Part shown: in pieces, positions 24,401 through 37,400 of the stretch
Position numbering within the stretch: position 1 is the first letter of the stretch
How the letters are laid out: the number at the start of each line of letters is the position of its first letter
DNA from: Clavelina lepadiformis
Lineage: Eukaryota; Chordata; Ascidiacea; Aplousobranchia; Clavelinidae
Reading direction: 5' to 3'
Assembly: GCF_947623445.1 (NCBI RefSeq)
Contig: NC_135241.1
Coordinates: 15,688,501-15,752,500 of the forward strand
DNA: 64,000 nucleotides
Program-made: the position numbers and the translations under genes
Notes under the pieces: generated by a model
The model's input: the letters and a program-made list of their open reading frames with translations, nothing else
Told to the model about the DNA's origin: nothing
Database searches by the model: none

Positions 24401-24890
24401 CAAGCGTTCGGCAACGTTATCTTATCACTTATCTGTCCCATAATATACAATGTTTGTAACGACTAGATTTTCCTGAGTCGAGGCTGTCTTAAATATGTTT
24501 TGCTATGCTTTAAGCATCCACAGTTACTAAATAGTATAACTTAAACAGTAAACTTAGTAGTTAATTTAGTAGTACTTAATTTGTTTGATTAATTATTGTA
24601 TCAAAATTTTTCATATAATCAATTTTTTGGTCACGAAAACAATTTGCTTAGAAACACTAAGCTGGACAACCATAAATCTACTTCACTGAAATTTTTTCTG
24701 TGTGCTAAAAACACTTCAACGAATACCTGTGGTAAAAAATTGCCAAACTTTGGGTCGCCTGAGGTTGCGTGGTAGTTAATTTTAATTGAAGCAAGACAAA
24801 ACAATTTATGCAGTTTTAATTTGGTAATTATGACGTCACAATTCCTTCGAACGGCTCTAGAGCAAGGCATTATGGTGACTTTTTTAAATG
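21416..24890. other. Intergenic region, ~3.5 kb
   Basis: No gene was recognised on either strand. It contains a dispersed repeat (23067-23277) and short AT-rich duplications (for example ttccatactattat twice, near 24325 and 24342). A possible solitary hAT end is near 22190 (see rejected items). Confidence 0.5.
23067..23277 (+). repeat. Dispersed repeat, copy 1
   Basis: This stretch aligns in the same orientation with 55160-55381. Shared landmarks are caataaagatt at the start, tatcaaa...cagtt, cataaacttc and ccgct at the end. The copies are clearly diverged, with no coding content. Confidence 0.65.
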
Positions 24891-24901
24891 TCTCATTTCA
24901 A

Positions 24902-24937
24902 CCAATCATAAGTCTACAATGGTTCCCATTAGCCAAT
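24902..24937 (+). promoter_or_regulatory. Twin CCAAT boxes upstream of cyclin B
   Basis: Two CCAAT motifs in the same orientation, at 24902-24906 and 24933-24937, are 31 bp apart, about 325-360 bp before the cyclin B start codon. NF-Y-bound CCAAT boxes spaced ~31-33 bp are a known feature of G2/M promoters such as vertebrate cyclin B genes. A CHR element (TTTGAA) was not found; the nearest similar sequence is tttgac at ~24958. Confidence 0.5.
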
Positions 24938-25262
24938 GAAAGGTAAGACGCGGTTTATTTGACTGGGAAAAGAAAATGAGGACTCTATCCTTTACATAGC
25001 AAAAGCTTGGTGTTCATGGCTAAAACATTTCGGTAAAGGCATGACCAGCTAGCCTAAGAACTTGTAGAAACGCTTATGATGTTAGGTAATGTTAATTATA
25101 TTTGTTTCAGACATTTTAAGTTGCTTTCAGTTATCTTAAGTGCACAATCCGTATACGTGACTGCCTGACCAAGCCAAGTAACGAAGCTTTAACGCCGGGT
25201 TGGAAAGGAATTGTGTGCGTTTCTGCAGAAAATTGACGTTTATTTTTAACACGACTGCTATT

Positions 25263-28200
25263 ATGGCTACAGTTACAGCAAGAAATCAAACTATTCAAGT
25301 AAGAATTCCGTTTTTGAATTAACGTCATGCCCAAAGTACGGGTGAAGTAGCTTATAGACTATTGTTGCCGTACGGTAAAACGATGGTTACCTGTCTGGCT
25401 GTAAGCTACTGCCAAGCTAATGTTATAGCCTAATGGTTGTTGTAACTGTTTTAATTAACGTAAACTCCTGTCCAATTTAGTCAAGACAAGCAGTGCAACA
25501 AAATGCAATTATAAAGAAGAGATCTGCTATTCCAACTACACGTTCTGCTCTTGGTGACTTGAACAACCAACTTCCTGTAAGTTTTTTGGTATTAGCATTT
25601 CAGCTTAGTTTTTGACAAACTGAGAAGTGCAGTCTGACATTAGTATGTCGGATTTATTAATGAAACTGGTAAAAATTTGTAAAATGTAAAGAATAGGATT
25701 TAGTGCAGAGCCGTACAACCACAAAGTATTGTATAGCTAGCTACTAGACCTGAATTGTTACTATTATAAGAACTGTCCATAATTTTGACTTGCGTCCTAA
25801 TTTTAAATGTAAAATTTTCTTTCTCATCCATACCATTCTGTTTTCTCGGCTAGTAAGCGAATATTAAAGAGCACAGCGCAAATTTACGATTTCAGGCTCA
25901 AGCTACATTAGATATGGCCCTATATATGCATGTGTGGAAAGAAGCTACCTGGTGCACAACGTAGCTATCTGTTGCACAAAATGGGTCAAAAAAGGTACTT
26001 GGTAAGCGAAGTAACTCCCAAATGGTGATATTTAGTTCACATTCGTGAGCACTTTTTGTTGCCTACTGGTGCACAGCAGTCCTAAACCTAAATAGATTCA
26101 TCGAATATTGCCTGAAAGAAAGATTTTGGCTACACTGTCAAACCGGAATACAGTATCACTTAAAATTTAAGGAAAGTTTTAAATTTAAATTTTATGAAAT
26201 AGCTAAAATTGAGTGGCAAGTCCAAAAATAAATTGATCTTATATGATGATCTCTATTCACTGAATATTCCGTTAGAACAGTTTTATCTGTTAAAGCTGTA
26301 TAGTTTGCTCTAACTGCCAATTGACCCTCGGCACACCACGCCGACTTGCTGGGTCCCCATGTTTTAACACCTTACTTAAAATGGTAAAATCTCTATACAA
26401 ATCGACAATAGGTTATGATTTTATGTAACGCAGCCAAATAAATTAGTAAGAAACGCAAACGTCAGACATAGAACCTTGTCACATGTCAACCTTGTGTCAA
26501 CCCAACGAATGTGTTAGTCAATGATTTGCCTAATTTGTCACATTTTTTTGTTCACGTCAGTATTATATGAGTATTTAACTTGTGTTTGCGTAAATGGCTT
26601 TCAGCTGTAACTGACTTGTACTTTGTCTAATTGGCTATGCTGAAATGAGAAAATTGCGGGCCGCAAATAGGGAAAACTCTAATATTAGCAAAGGATTGAG
26701 TTTACTGATATCGACTTGGTGCTTTGCTGCACCACTAATAACACATTATCACCCCTTATCACCTCATAGTAATCACACATTGACTTGCCCTTCACTGATG
26801 AAGTGTTTGTGGGCTGCACAATCTACCTGAGGGCCGCATGCGGCCCGCATGCCGGGGTTTGGACCACCTTGAACTATGTCTATGTGTAAAAATGAGCATA
26901 AATAATGTATGACATAACACAACTGAAATGCTACTGTAGTAATATGATAACGTTATTGATATTTCCTATAACAGGCATCAAAGAATGGCTCAACTCTACA
27001 GAGGCAAAAAGCTGAGTCAAATTTGCGCAAGCCTTTAGGAACAAAACAAACCAATATTCCACAAAAGAGCAGAGTAACCACTCGCAAAGACAATGCAGCA
27101 AAACCAGCACCTGTTGCAGCTAAGAAAGCTGCTAGTGAATTACCAAATCGTTCTGAAGTTAAGGAAGTTGTCCAAGAAGTTTTACCCGAATCACCTGTTG
27201 CCATGGTGGTTGGGACACCGTCTAAGCAAGATGTGGATCAAGTAAACATCTTCGATTTGGCTTTGAAACCAGGCATAGATGACATTGATGTAAATGATGC
27301 CGAAAATCCTCAATTGTGCTCTGAATTTGTCAACGATATTTATCATTACATGCTTTATTTGGAGTCTCAATACCCCATCAGGCCCGGCTATTTAAAAGAC
27401 ACTGGTTTGAAGTCAAGAATGCGGTGCATATTGGTTGACTGGCTTATACAGGTCCATCATCGATTTCAGTTACTGCAGGAGACGCTGTACCTTACTATTG
27501 CAATTCTTGACCGATTTTTGCAGGTACCTGCCTAAGTAAGATTGGTAATCACCACTATCTATTTGTATGTTGAAATATTTTATAATTCCTCCACCTAAAG
27601 TTGCCTGCACACTGGATGCAATTACGTCATCGCAAAATGAAATCACAGGGAAATGTATGACGCCACGACGCGACATGGCCTTAGTTTGGTAATTTAGGTA
27701 CTCACTGAAAGGCTATAAAGGCATGTTTCAACTTAAATCACTACATTTTACAGCGTAGTCTTCAAAATGTTTATTGACAAGTGACCATGTTACAAATTAT
27801 GGGTATTTCATGTCTATAGCTGGTCACAAGGCTACCATTAATCCCACGCAGTGGTGTAAAAAACAAACCTGTTTGTTCCAGTGCGATTGCTCGAATGCGT
27901 TGACATGCGAATAGCGTTCAGTGTCCAGAAAAAAATCACAAGCAGCTGCAGGTCGTTGCAAATATATTTGCAGATGACGTCCGCATTGCATGCACCTTAA
28001 ATCTACCTCAATAACCACATCTACACTAACTGGCAACGATAACAACGCTAAACTGCACCCATGGACATAATTTCTTGCGTGGCAACTTTTTAACTGGTTT
28101 TTTATTACCTATATATACCTGAAATGTTTATCCAAATAATCCTGATTATCAACTATGCATAAATTGCATACCGTAATTATTCGATTGTAAGACGGCGCTT

Positions 28201-29597
28201 ACAAAATTTTTTAACTCGAACCTTGGGTAAAACGACTTTTTGAACAATTGCAACTGTTATAACGGGAATTGTTCCGTTAGACTTAACCTTGTCATATATG
28301 TATAAATTTTTTCCTTGTAATTTTTCATGATTTGGGTGCCAGATGTTGTAAAACTACCTTTTTGGTGCCACATGCTGTGCCGCCTACATTAATTTTTTAC
28401 CACTATCAGATGCACTTTGCCATCGAGAGCGGTTTACTATGAAGTAAATACGGTATACATTCTACATTGGTACAATTGCTTTTCAGTGTGCTTCCAATGC
28501 GAAAACCAGCTACATGACCTTACAGTGAATTAGAAAATTTAATAAGGTTAGAATTTTAGAGCTGATTTAAAATTAATCTTGCTGTTTTAAAATGGAGGTT
28601 CATCCTGTACCAAGAGCAAAATTGCAACTTGTAGGAGTTACCGCTATGCTTTTGGCATCGAAGTATGAAGAAATGTATCCACCCGAGGTAAATATTAAAT
28701 ATACGTTGGTATGTCCACTGAATTTCTTCCACTAAACACATTATTTTCCAGGTATGTGATTATGTATATATCACCGACAAGGCTTTCTCCCAAGCTCAGA
28801 TTTTGAGCATGGAGATCCTCATGCTGAAGACCTTGGGTTTCAATTTAGGTCGACCTTTGCCCTTACATTTCTTAAGAAGAAATTCCAAGGCTGGCCAAGT
28901 AAAAAAAAATATACTGTGTCAGAATTTCTGCATCAAAGTGTATTTAAATATGTATTTGTTCTTTTGTAGGTTGATGCCACGCAACATTCTCTTGCAAAGT
29001 ATCTAATGGAACTTTCTTTAATTGATTACGATATGTGTCACATCCCGCCTTCAAAGCTGGCTGCTAGTGCCCTTTGCCTGTCTATTAAGTTACTAGAAGA
29101 TGCAGAATGGGTAGGTACAGAATACTGTTCTACATGAATCTCATGGATACATTTAAGGAAAAGATAACACAAATTCATAGATATTCTTATGTCACTGTCG
29201 AATCACACCAAAAATACATTACTTAAGTGACCTGAATTGATATCTTCTGGTATAAGACACATCTTCATATCAAATGCTTACGGTTTACGTAAAAATTGTT
29301 CTTATATCCAGTCACCCACACTTGAACACTACAGCACATACTCAAAGGAAGCACTGGTGCCAGTTGTTTGTCACCTTGCCAAAAACCTTAAGTCTGCTGA
29401 AAGTAGTACCTACCAACAAGCTGTGAAATCGAAGTACTCCAGTCCAAGACTGATGAAAATATCACAGGTTTGTAATTGCCGCCCAATGTGCAACACATGA
29501 AAAAGAGCTAATACGTAACATTAATTTGTAGATCCCTGAAGTCAAACTACCTTTGGTGTCAGAATTGGCAGAACAAGCAAGCTCTTCAAAATTATAG
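25263..29597 (+). CDS. CCNB: Cyclin B, 426 aa
   Basis: Eight exons, 25263-25298, 25481-25576, 26975-27523, 28598-28687, 28752-28898, 28970-29110, 29312-29467 and 29532-29597, are all phase 0 with GT-AG introns. Cyclin B binds and activates CDK1 to drive entry into mitosis and is destroyed by the APC/C. A destruction box RSALGDLNN lies at residues 33-41. The cyclin box begins near residue 160, with the hydrophobic-patch/CDK-contact motif MRCILVDWL at 193-201, then [22 protein letters not shown], the B-type signature [11 protein letters not shown] and [14 protein letters not shown]. These directly identify a B-type, not A-type, cyclin; the B1/B2/B3 subtype was not resolved, though B3 features were not seen. 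Length matches the family (human B1 433 aa). Introns 2 and 3 carry transposon remnants. Control signals are annotated separately. Confidence 0.96.
26641..26872. mobile_element. hAT-like remnant in cyclin B intron 2
   Basis: The right end is GC-rich (gggccgcatgcggcccgcatg at 26831-26851, then ggtttggaccacctt), which in reverse reads like a hAT terminus (aaggtggtccaaacc). A related gcgggccgcaaa motif lies near 26657. The opposite terminus and a target duplication were not found, so this is probably a truncated copy. Confidence 0.45.
28171..28453. mobile_element. Tc1/mariner-type MITE in cyclin B intron 3
   Basis: The ends CCGTAATTATTCG and, in inverted sense, CCGTATTTACTTC are flanked by TA on both sides (28169-28170 and 28454-28455). 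The gattgtaagacggcgc-like subterminal sequence resembles a widespread short MITE type. There is no coding capacity. Confidence 0.55.
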
Positions 29598-29752
29598 GAT
29601 TTTCCATCTTTGTTGGTGAATGCACTGTAATTTCTTGATGGCTTCCCCCAAGACTGTTCTTTCCATAAAACCTCTAGCTAGCTGCTACCCTGTTAAGGAC
29701 AATGTTCTATTTTAGACATAGAATCAAAGTTAATGCCCCCTTGTGTTTAGGC

Positions 29753-29944
29753 TTTTATTTTTATGATGTGTAGTGCTTGTAATTGTGCGCAATTCATTTT
29801 ACAACTCTTTTTAAACCTCGATATTACTAACGCCTTTTATTGTCTAAATGCACTAGCATTTGCAAAAACATGTCAACTTATATTCTGCTAATGAGTAAGG
29901 TAGAGTGCATATCTTTAAGGTATTGATTTTAGCTGTACAATAAA
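29753..29944 (+). promoter_or_regulatory. Cyclin B 3'UTR: cytoplasmic-polyadenylation-type motifs and poly(A) signal
   Basis: TTTTAT motifs occur at 29753-29758, 29759-29764 and 29835-29840, upstream of an AATAAA at 29939-29944. UUUUAU bound by CPEB near the hexanucleotide controls maternal cyclin B translation in animal eggs. In this AT-rich DNA such motifs also arise by chance. Confidence 0.45.
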
Positions 29945-29959
29945 GTCCATATTATGATA

Positions 29960-30712
29960 TGCATATTGTTTTGGTAATAATTAAAGCTTGCAACTATCTA
30001 CATAATAAACTTGTATTCTGGTAAATGTGCCCTTAGTTTTGATCTGAGCCACCTTTCAAAAATAGTTCCCACAACTTCCATGTCTAAAGATTGCCATTAT
30101 GAAAATTTCACAACCTTGGCAGTACTGTATTTATATTGGGATGTGTGTAAGTAATACCTAATGGTCTCTACATTAGCTATATTGGTATATCAAGAGAAAT
30201 AAATAAAAGCATTCATATATCTTCAAATATAGTCCAACCATACAATGTAGCTACACTGCTAGTCCGCTACAGACAAAGATTAGCTTACATATTCTAAAAT
30301 TTGGTATTATGTACTGAAAGCTTCAAATTTTAATTTAAAATTTCAGTTTAAATGAATAGCATTCGTTTTCTCAACCAATTCTCATGCATATAGAGAGGTT
30401 TTAGAAGTATGCTATGGGGTTTATAAAATGTCAACGCCATGCTTAGTGATCAGCCATGGTATCATGGGTATATTCCACCATTAACAGTAAATTACACTTC
30501 AAAACATCAAAGAAGGGAGTTTACAAGCTTCCGCAGTCAAGGATGTCCACAAAATCTTAGACAAAAAAATTAACATAATTTGTTTTCAGACTTTGTGGAC
30601 ATTCTACTTAATGGCACAGGCTAAAAACTCAAGTTGACCAAGCCGATTTTATATTGATCCGAGCATTATGCCTTATTTATTGCAATAGTAGTCAGAGAAG
30701 TTTGATTGTTTA
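29960..30712. other. Intergenic, nothing recognised
   Basis: AT-rich sequence without a supported coding frame, RNA gene or repeat. Confidence 0.5.
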
Positions 30713-30720
30713 GACTAGAC

Positions 30721-31035
30721 CAGGGGTGGCCAACCAGTCAGAGACTAAGAGCCTCACTTCTTACTGTGTTAACCGCAAAGAGCCACATGATACACATTAT
30801 GAGTTATGACGCTTTTTCTTATTACGTCATATTACTGCATCAGATATTGTTTCAGTTGCACTATCTTTATTCTGGGTCGAAATCTGATGTAATCAGTCAT
30901 TATTTAGCAAATATCAATTGAACATTAACCAGTAGAGATTACTTTTCTGTATTATTTATCTGCCTAAAATGGGTAAAATGTGCTCTCTTTCAGAGGTTCA
31001 ATATGAACGAAAGAGCCGCGGGTTGGCCAGGCCTG
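30721..31035. mobile_element. hAT-type MITE, 315 bp, with perfect 8-bp target duplication
   Basis: The ends are CAGGGGTGGCCAACC at 30721-30735 and ggttggccaggcctg at 31021-31035, one mismatch between the 15-bp inverted repeats (CAGG-GGT versus CAGG-CCT region). The duplication gactagac is identical at 30713-30720 and 31036-31043. Just inside both ends is an agagcc motif (agagcctca on the left, aagagccgcggg on the right), as in related CAGGGGTGG-type hAT MITEs. Non-coding. Confidence 0.88.
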
Positions 31036-31482
31036 GACTAGACTGTGGTCAACAGTAAAGAGTCACATGAACAAAACATGTTCAGCACTACCAATCTGTA
31101 ACCTTCCTTGCTGCAACTAACAACCACTGGACACCATTCACAGATTAATTTTTAAACTATACATGTCTATAACAAATACATTCGAAGAGTAACACAACTT
31201 CAGCTAACAAACAAGCAATTATTTAATTTTGCTGATGTTTTGGGTATAAATGTTTTAGTCATTTTTAATGCAATAAAACAAGCTATACAATTTGTAGTAT
31301 ATAAATATAATAAATAAATGATACTGGGTCGCGTTATTCTTTAACTAGCCCACGGTTCACAATACTTTGTTCTCACATTTGTATTACTTTTAGTACATAG
31401 TAAAAAGTACATAAAAAAGTAAAATTCCCATGTTGCTGATATCAATTTAAATCATGAATCCTTGTGTTATTTTCTTTTGGAT

Positions 31483-34400
31483 TTACTTTTCATGTAACTG
31501 TATCAAAGCACGTGTCCTTAAGGATCCAAACATGAAGAATTTAATCTGGCAGCCTGTTTTCCATTCCTTTAAAATAATACTTAAACAGTTAATGGTTGGT
31601 TAACTTTGTACAGAAATTCTGTTTAATCTGAAAGCAATTTCAGATGAAGTGAAATAATACAGTGCAATTTTTGTTTCTTAATTATTTTACTTCCGTTCAT
31701 TTTAGTACTTTTTTAATGCAAGTTTTTTGAAAAGATTATTTTTACCTTGCTGCAATGCCATATTAATCAAATTAAATATTTTAAATGAATTCGTATTGTA
31801 CCTGGATTAAAGCCTGATGAAAATTCTTCATTGAATTGGAGTGTATCATAATGTTCCCTTATGTCTTGGTCACCATCATCTTCAGAGCCTAGCATGGCAG
31901 GTCCATCTTCAACATAGCACGTTAAAAAGTTAGCAACGTTATGTCAAAAATATATTGCAAATGGACGCAAATTCCAATCTTCGCAATCAGTGAAATTAGA
32001 TTTGTGAGTGGTATTATGACACAATGGTCTAGCAAGCATTTTGCCAACAAGAACTGCATTAAACCAAAGATCAAAGAAATCCCATAGAAAGAACGATAAA
32101 GTGAGTTGGCTAACTACAATCATATTAATGACAGCCTTTTTGAAAGTCTTAAGGTTCATATTGAAAATTCAACACACATCCAGCCAACGTTTTGATATCA
32201 TTGTGTGTAATTATTAAAATCCCTTTTTTCCCACGATTGATTTAAAATTTTCCAGGTTCGATGAAAATCAGGGATGGAGACCCTTAATTTTAGGCAAGCC
32301 ATAGAATAATACAATGATACACGGTAAATTAAAAAATAACCTATATACCACATAAAATGTATACCTGCTGTAATTACAGTGCTTTGTGCTTCTCCATCAA
32401 TAATTGGCATGCCCATGTGAATTTTTTTGAGGCATGTCTATCATATACGGTATAAACAGGTTAGTTAGACATTATATACAGTCAGACCTCGTTAATCCGA
32501 ACCACTTTGTTTCGTCAGTTTAAGCAAGTATCCAGATTTTCAGAGTCAAAACAATAACAGGGCAAAATATTGTAGAGCGGGAACACATCCCAATGGTCAT
32601 TGTTAGAATTTGATAGGGTTAAACCTGGTGCACACTAATGCATTTTAAATGGAAAAAGTTAATCAGTGTTACAAAAAGCGTTTGTAAAAATGAAAAAAGG
32701 ATTTTAACGATCCTTTTGTATAATGATCTCCCTTTTGCTTTCATTGAGCATAGATAATAATTAATTAAACGCACATAAACTTGGATTCACAACTAATCTT
32801 TTTCACTCCGCACTTGGAAATCTGGTGCATGGGAGTTTTTCTATTGATTTCGCACTTTTGTTCCAAAGCTTCTGGTTATGAGTTGGACAAGGAGTTTCCG
32901 GATCACAGGGGTAAAATGCATAAGAAATTCGTTCCCATCAGTTTTGTGTCGGGTAGTAAGGATTCCGGTTGTTTGAGGTTCGAATTAATAAGGTCTGACT
33001 GTACTTCATATCATTACGTAGTTAAACATGTTTTTTGTTTTCTAATGAAATGTTTGGTATGTAAGGCCTCACATTGTAATATAAAAGAATTAAATCCAAA
33101 AGTATTTATCACTAAAGTATTGTCCAAAATTATCATTTCCAAGGTTGGCATCACTCTCCACAAGTTTTTACTTTGTTCGATCTTGGTATCTTTTCTAAAA
33201 TATTTCCCATAAACTAACTTTCTTTTATTTTACTTGTATTTCTTTTTTATGGCCAAGTGCTTCAATTTTTTCAAGGCAATCCTCAAAAGTGAGTTTGGGA
33301 TAGAGGCGATGAGCCCAGTGTTCAAGCTTGGTGAGTATCAAGTTTAAATCTTCTATCTAAAAACAGCATGAAAATTTATGAATTTATGTTTGGTAGCAGG
33401 TTTACCACAATGTACAGTTCACATTTTCGTTAGGGATGGTTTCTCTTTAAATGGAGTACAATCTTGATCATTCATGTATTGATGTAATTGGTCATTTGCA
33501 CTCCATGCTTACTGTTTTGCTCTGAGAAGAGTAAAACACAATTTTTACATTCGATCATTTTAAAAGTCAAGGGACCTAGGGCAGTACAAACAAATCAACC
33601 ATCTGCTTATGAGTATACTATACCTTTGCATTATGGTAATATTGGTATTGCTAAAGTTGCACCAATTATTCCAAAATAGCTTTACGGCCAACTAATCTAT
33701 TTCAATAATTGACCATTTATATTGCTGTCCTCACATGTAAACATTCACAGTAACCCAGGCAAAAAATTTGGTATGCAGCAATATTACATCGTACCTTTCA
33801 CATGAAATGTATCATTGCAATTGCACTTTCATGCACAATTCTGCAGGGTGGATGCTAAATGCAAACTTTGTTGTGTTATTTCAATAATTCAAAAAACCTG
33901 TTTTACCATGTAATCAAGCTATACTCCCTTCTGGACTATCGACTCAGAACGCACGGAAGACATTGAGGTGGAATGGATGCTGTTTAAATCAGCGATCCTT
34001 GCATCTGCTACCAGTGCTTGGGAGCGGAAATGGCTAGGTGTGCCAAGGTATAGTGAAAAAAAAACCCCATGGTGGAACCAAGTAGTTAAAGAAGCTATTT
34101 TTGAGCAAATAAAGGAGGCCTATAAAGCCTGGCTTCATGACAGGTATTAGTCTGCTTTGTGAGCTTGGTACAGTATACTCATGCATGAAAAGCTGCAGCA
34201 CACGCAGTGAAACAGTCCAAAAAGCTGACCTGGAAGTAATTTGGACAAAAGTTGGACTACGACTACGGAACAGCTAATAAAGTATTCCAGAAAACCATCT
34301 GCAGATTGCGGGGCAAATGATAATATGCTGCAAAGTCTGTTAAAAATCAACAGGGTGGCCTCCTAACCATAGAGGATGATATCCTCGGAAAATGAAGTGA

Positions 34401-37400
34401 ATAATTTAAAGTTCCATTGATAGTCCAGTCAAAATAGGGTTTGACCCACCACTAATTGCAAATGTTTCGACCCTTACATTTTCTGAAAGCTTACATCATA
34501 CAGAATAACTTACTAAAAATCTGCCACGAAAAATTTAGTGGAACCCCCTTTTTAGGGGTAAAAACAAAATGGCCGCCATGTGTCCTAAAAATCTTCATTT
34601 TTCCATATTTTTTCACCTAATTCATATAATTTAGGTCTGTAAAAGAGCTCATTCTATATTTCTGGTACAGGAATCCAAAAACAGACATTGGAAAGTTGCA
34701 ATATGAGACAAAAACGTGTCTTTTTAAAATTTATAACAATTTAAAAATAAAATGGCCTCCACAAGTCCCAAAAATCTTTAATTTTTTCATATCTTTTCAT
34801 CTAATTTAGTTCTGCAAAAGACCTATGTTAATAACTCACTGTAAATCGAACATAAACCCTTAAAAAGTTTGCTAGTTTGATCATATTCATGTTTCTTCAA
34901 CTTGCAGATCAATATTTCACAAACATTACCGTTTGTATTATGACGTAACTATCGTGATAATTGCGCTGCTTTGCCTGAAAAATTTAGTTCTGCAACAGAC
35001 CTCATTCTCTATAACTGATGATCTGGGAAAGACTGTATATCCTTCTTGTAAGTGTGTTCAATTTTATTGATATCTCTACATTATGAATGAATGTGTTTTT
35101 TGCTCGAATTCTATACTGGAATGTGATGCAGCTGTGACTTTGACAGTGAAAGGTGTTGACGGAATTGTGAAAGCAAGTGCACAGAGAGGAGAAAATCTGA
35201 ACATTGTTGTTGGTCAGTCTGTACACGTGGAGTGCAGAAAACGTTACACCAATCCGAAAGCACTCTTGGTACAAATGAAAAAGCGTCAGGAAGATCAAGA
35301 TGAAGATCATGGTCAACACTCACTTCGTTCAGAATGCACTTTCTCTTACAGAGCTAGGCAGCATTGGACATTTGATGAACGGAACTGGACTTCAACAACT
35401 CTTGGAAATAGTTTATGCACCTAATTCAGTGGTCCACATGCTGTCCGGAAAAGCAGTGAGTCGCGCAGTCAGAAGACATCTTTTGGTGGGTGCAGCCCTT
35501 AATGCACTGTTAACCTCGTCAGCATTAGATATCAACTTGTCTTATATTCCTGAATCCGATGGGTGCTTTTCAGATGACCACGAACAGGACAACCACTTGA
35601 TTCTTCAGTTAAGACATCTAATGAAACGACTACTATTAGGCGCAGTGTCTCCATCAGATTTAGATCAGAATGAAGTGCTTCAGTGCTTAGAACAGAAAGT
35701 ACAGCAAACTAAAGACACCCTAAAAGAATTTAGAACAGCACGACTTTGGCTACAATACATTTCGATGGTCACAATCCTGTGCAAATTCATTAAAGCAGAG
35801 CGACTAGGCTTATGGCCATTGCATCTGCAGTCCATGTATGAAATGCTTCCGTACTTGGCAGCATCAGGTCACAATCACTATGTGAAAAGTATCCACTTGT
35901 ACCTAGCCAAGATGTCCAAACTTCAGAGTGAGATGCCTCTTGTCCACAAGCACTTCATGGAAGGACATCACGTTGTTCGTCGCACAGACAGATGCTGGGC
36001 TGGTCTCTGGACTGACCTGACAATCGAACAATGTCTAATGAGGAGCCTGAAGTCAAGGGGTGGACTTACAAGGGGGCGTGGATTGACAGAGACACAACAA
36101 CTCATCTGGGTTCTATCTGCACCAGCATGCGCCCAAGTAAATGAAACCATGCAAAAGTTCACAGGGGTGAAATTTCTCACCAGTGAGCAACACAAAGAGA
36201 GTACCCCAGCAAGGATGAGCAGAGATATGAAAGATCTTCAAGATCTAATTCAGTATTTGACAGTGAGAAATCCATTTTGAAAGGATGGCCCACCAAGCCT
36301 GAGAAGCATAGTGACAGGCATTGCAGCTCATGACAGTGTCAACTGTGACTCAGCACGGGATGTAGGTATGAAAATCCTTGCACTAATGCCTGGAGTAAAG
36401 GTGACTGAGCATTCCTTCAGAAAGAAACACCAAGCCATCACCATGGGTGCAAAAGAATCGGTCAAAGTCACGGACAGGGAAGTGAGTGTTGATCCCATCC
36501 TCCTATTTCAACGTTTAGTCTGTGCCGGCACAACAACGAATCAGCTACCAGAGGTATTCCAGTATGAACTTTGTCAATTTCCATCAGCCTTGTTTGAATC
36601 AAAGTCCATCATTAGACCAGCCAACAAGGCCTCCTTGGCTGACTTCTTGTGGTCTTCATCAATTGAGTCTGCTCCAAAACCATCTAAGCCCTTAGTCCAG
36701 CATGTACTAGATGGAGGTGCCCTGCTCCATAAACTTCCTTGGACAAAAGGAGCTGCATGGGATGAAATTATGCAGATGTACACTGATTATGTGATGTCCA
36801 AATATGGAGCCTGTATTGTTGTGTTTGATGGTTACACAGATTCGCCTTCCACAAAAGATGGTGCTCACTTCCGAAGAACTGTTGGTAGGATTGGGGCTGA
36901 AGTAATCTTCGATCCAACAATGAAGCTCCAAACCAAAAAGGAAGACTTTCTTGCTAACCATAAAAATAAACAGCGACTAATCCATATGATAGGGGACAGA
37001 CTCGAAAGAGCAGGATGTGTTGTCCACCATGCCAGAGGAGATGCAGATGTCTTGATAGTAGAAACCGCGATGCCATCTGCACAGCAACAAGACACTGTAG
37101 TTTTAGCAAGTGATACTGACATTCTGATTTTGCTCATACATTACAAGAACAGTAATACCACACACAACATCTGGTTCCAAACAGCATCTAAAAAGGGCAC
37201 TAAAAAACCATCAAAGTGCTGGAACATTTCAGTCACCAGAAAACGTCTTGGAGACACTGTGTCAAATAATCTTCTCTTTGCCCATGCACTGTTGGGATGT
37301 GATACCACTTCAAGGGTATTTGGAATAGGCAAACAGAAAGCTGTTACAAAACTAAGAACTGATGAAAACTTCAGAACAGCTGCAGCAACTTTCATGTCAT

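Noticed and set aside
35002-35323. Minus-strand frames over the start of the nuclease gene
   Set aside because: Antisense to the nuclease reading frame and without motifs.
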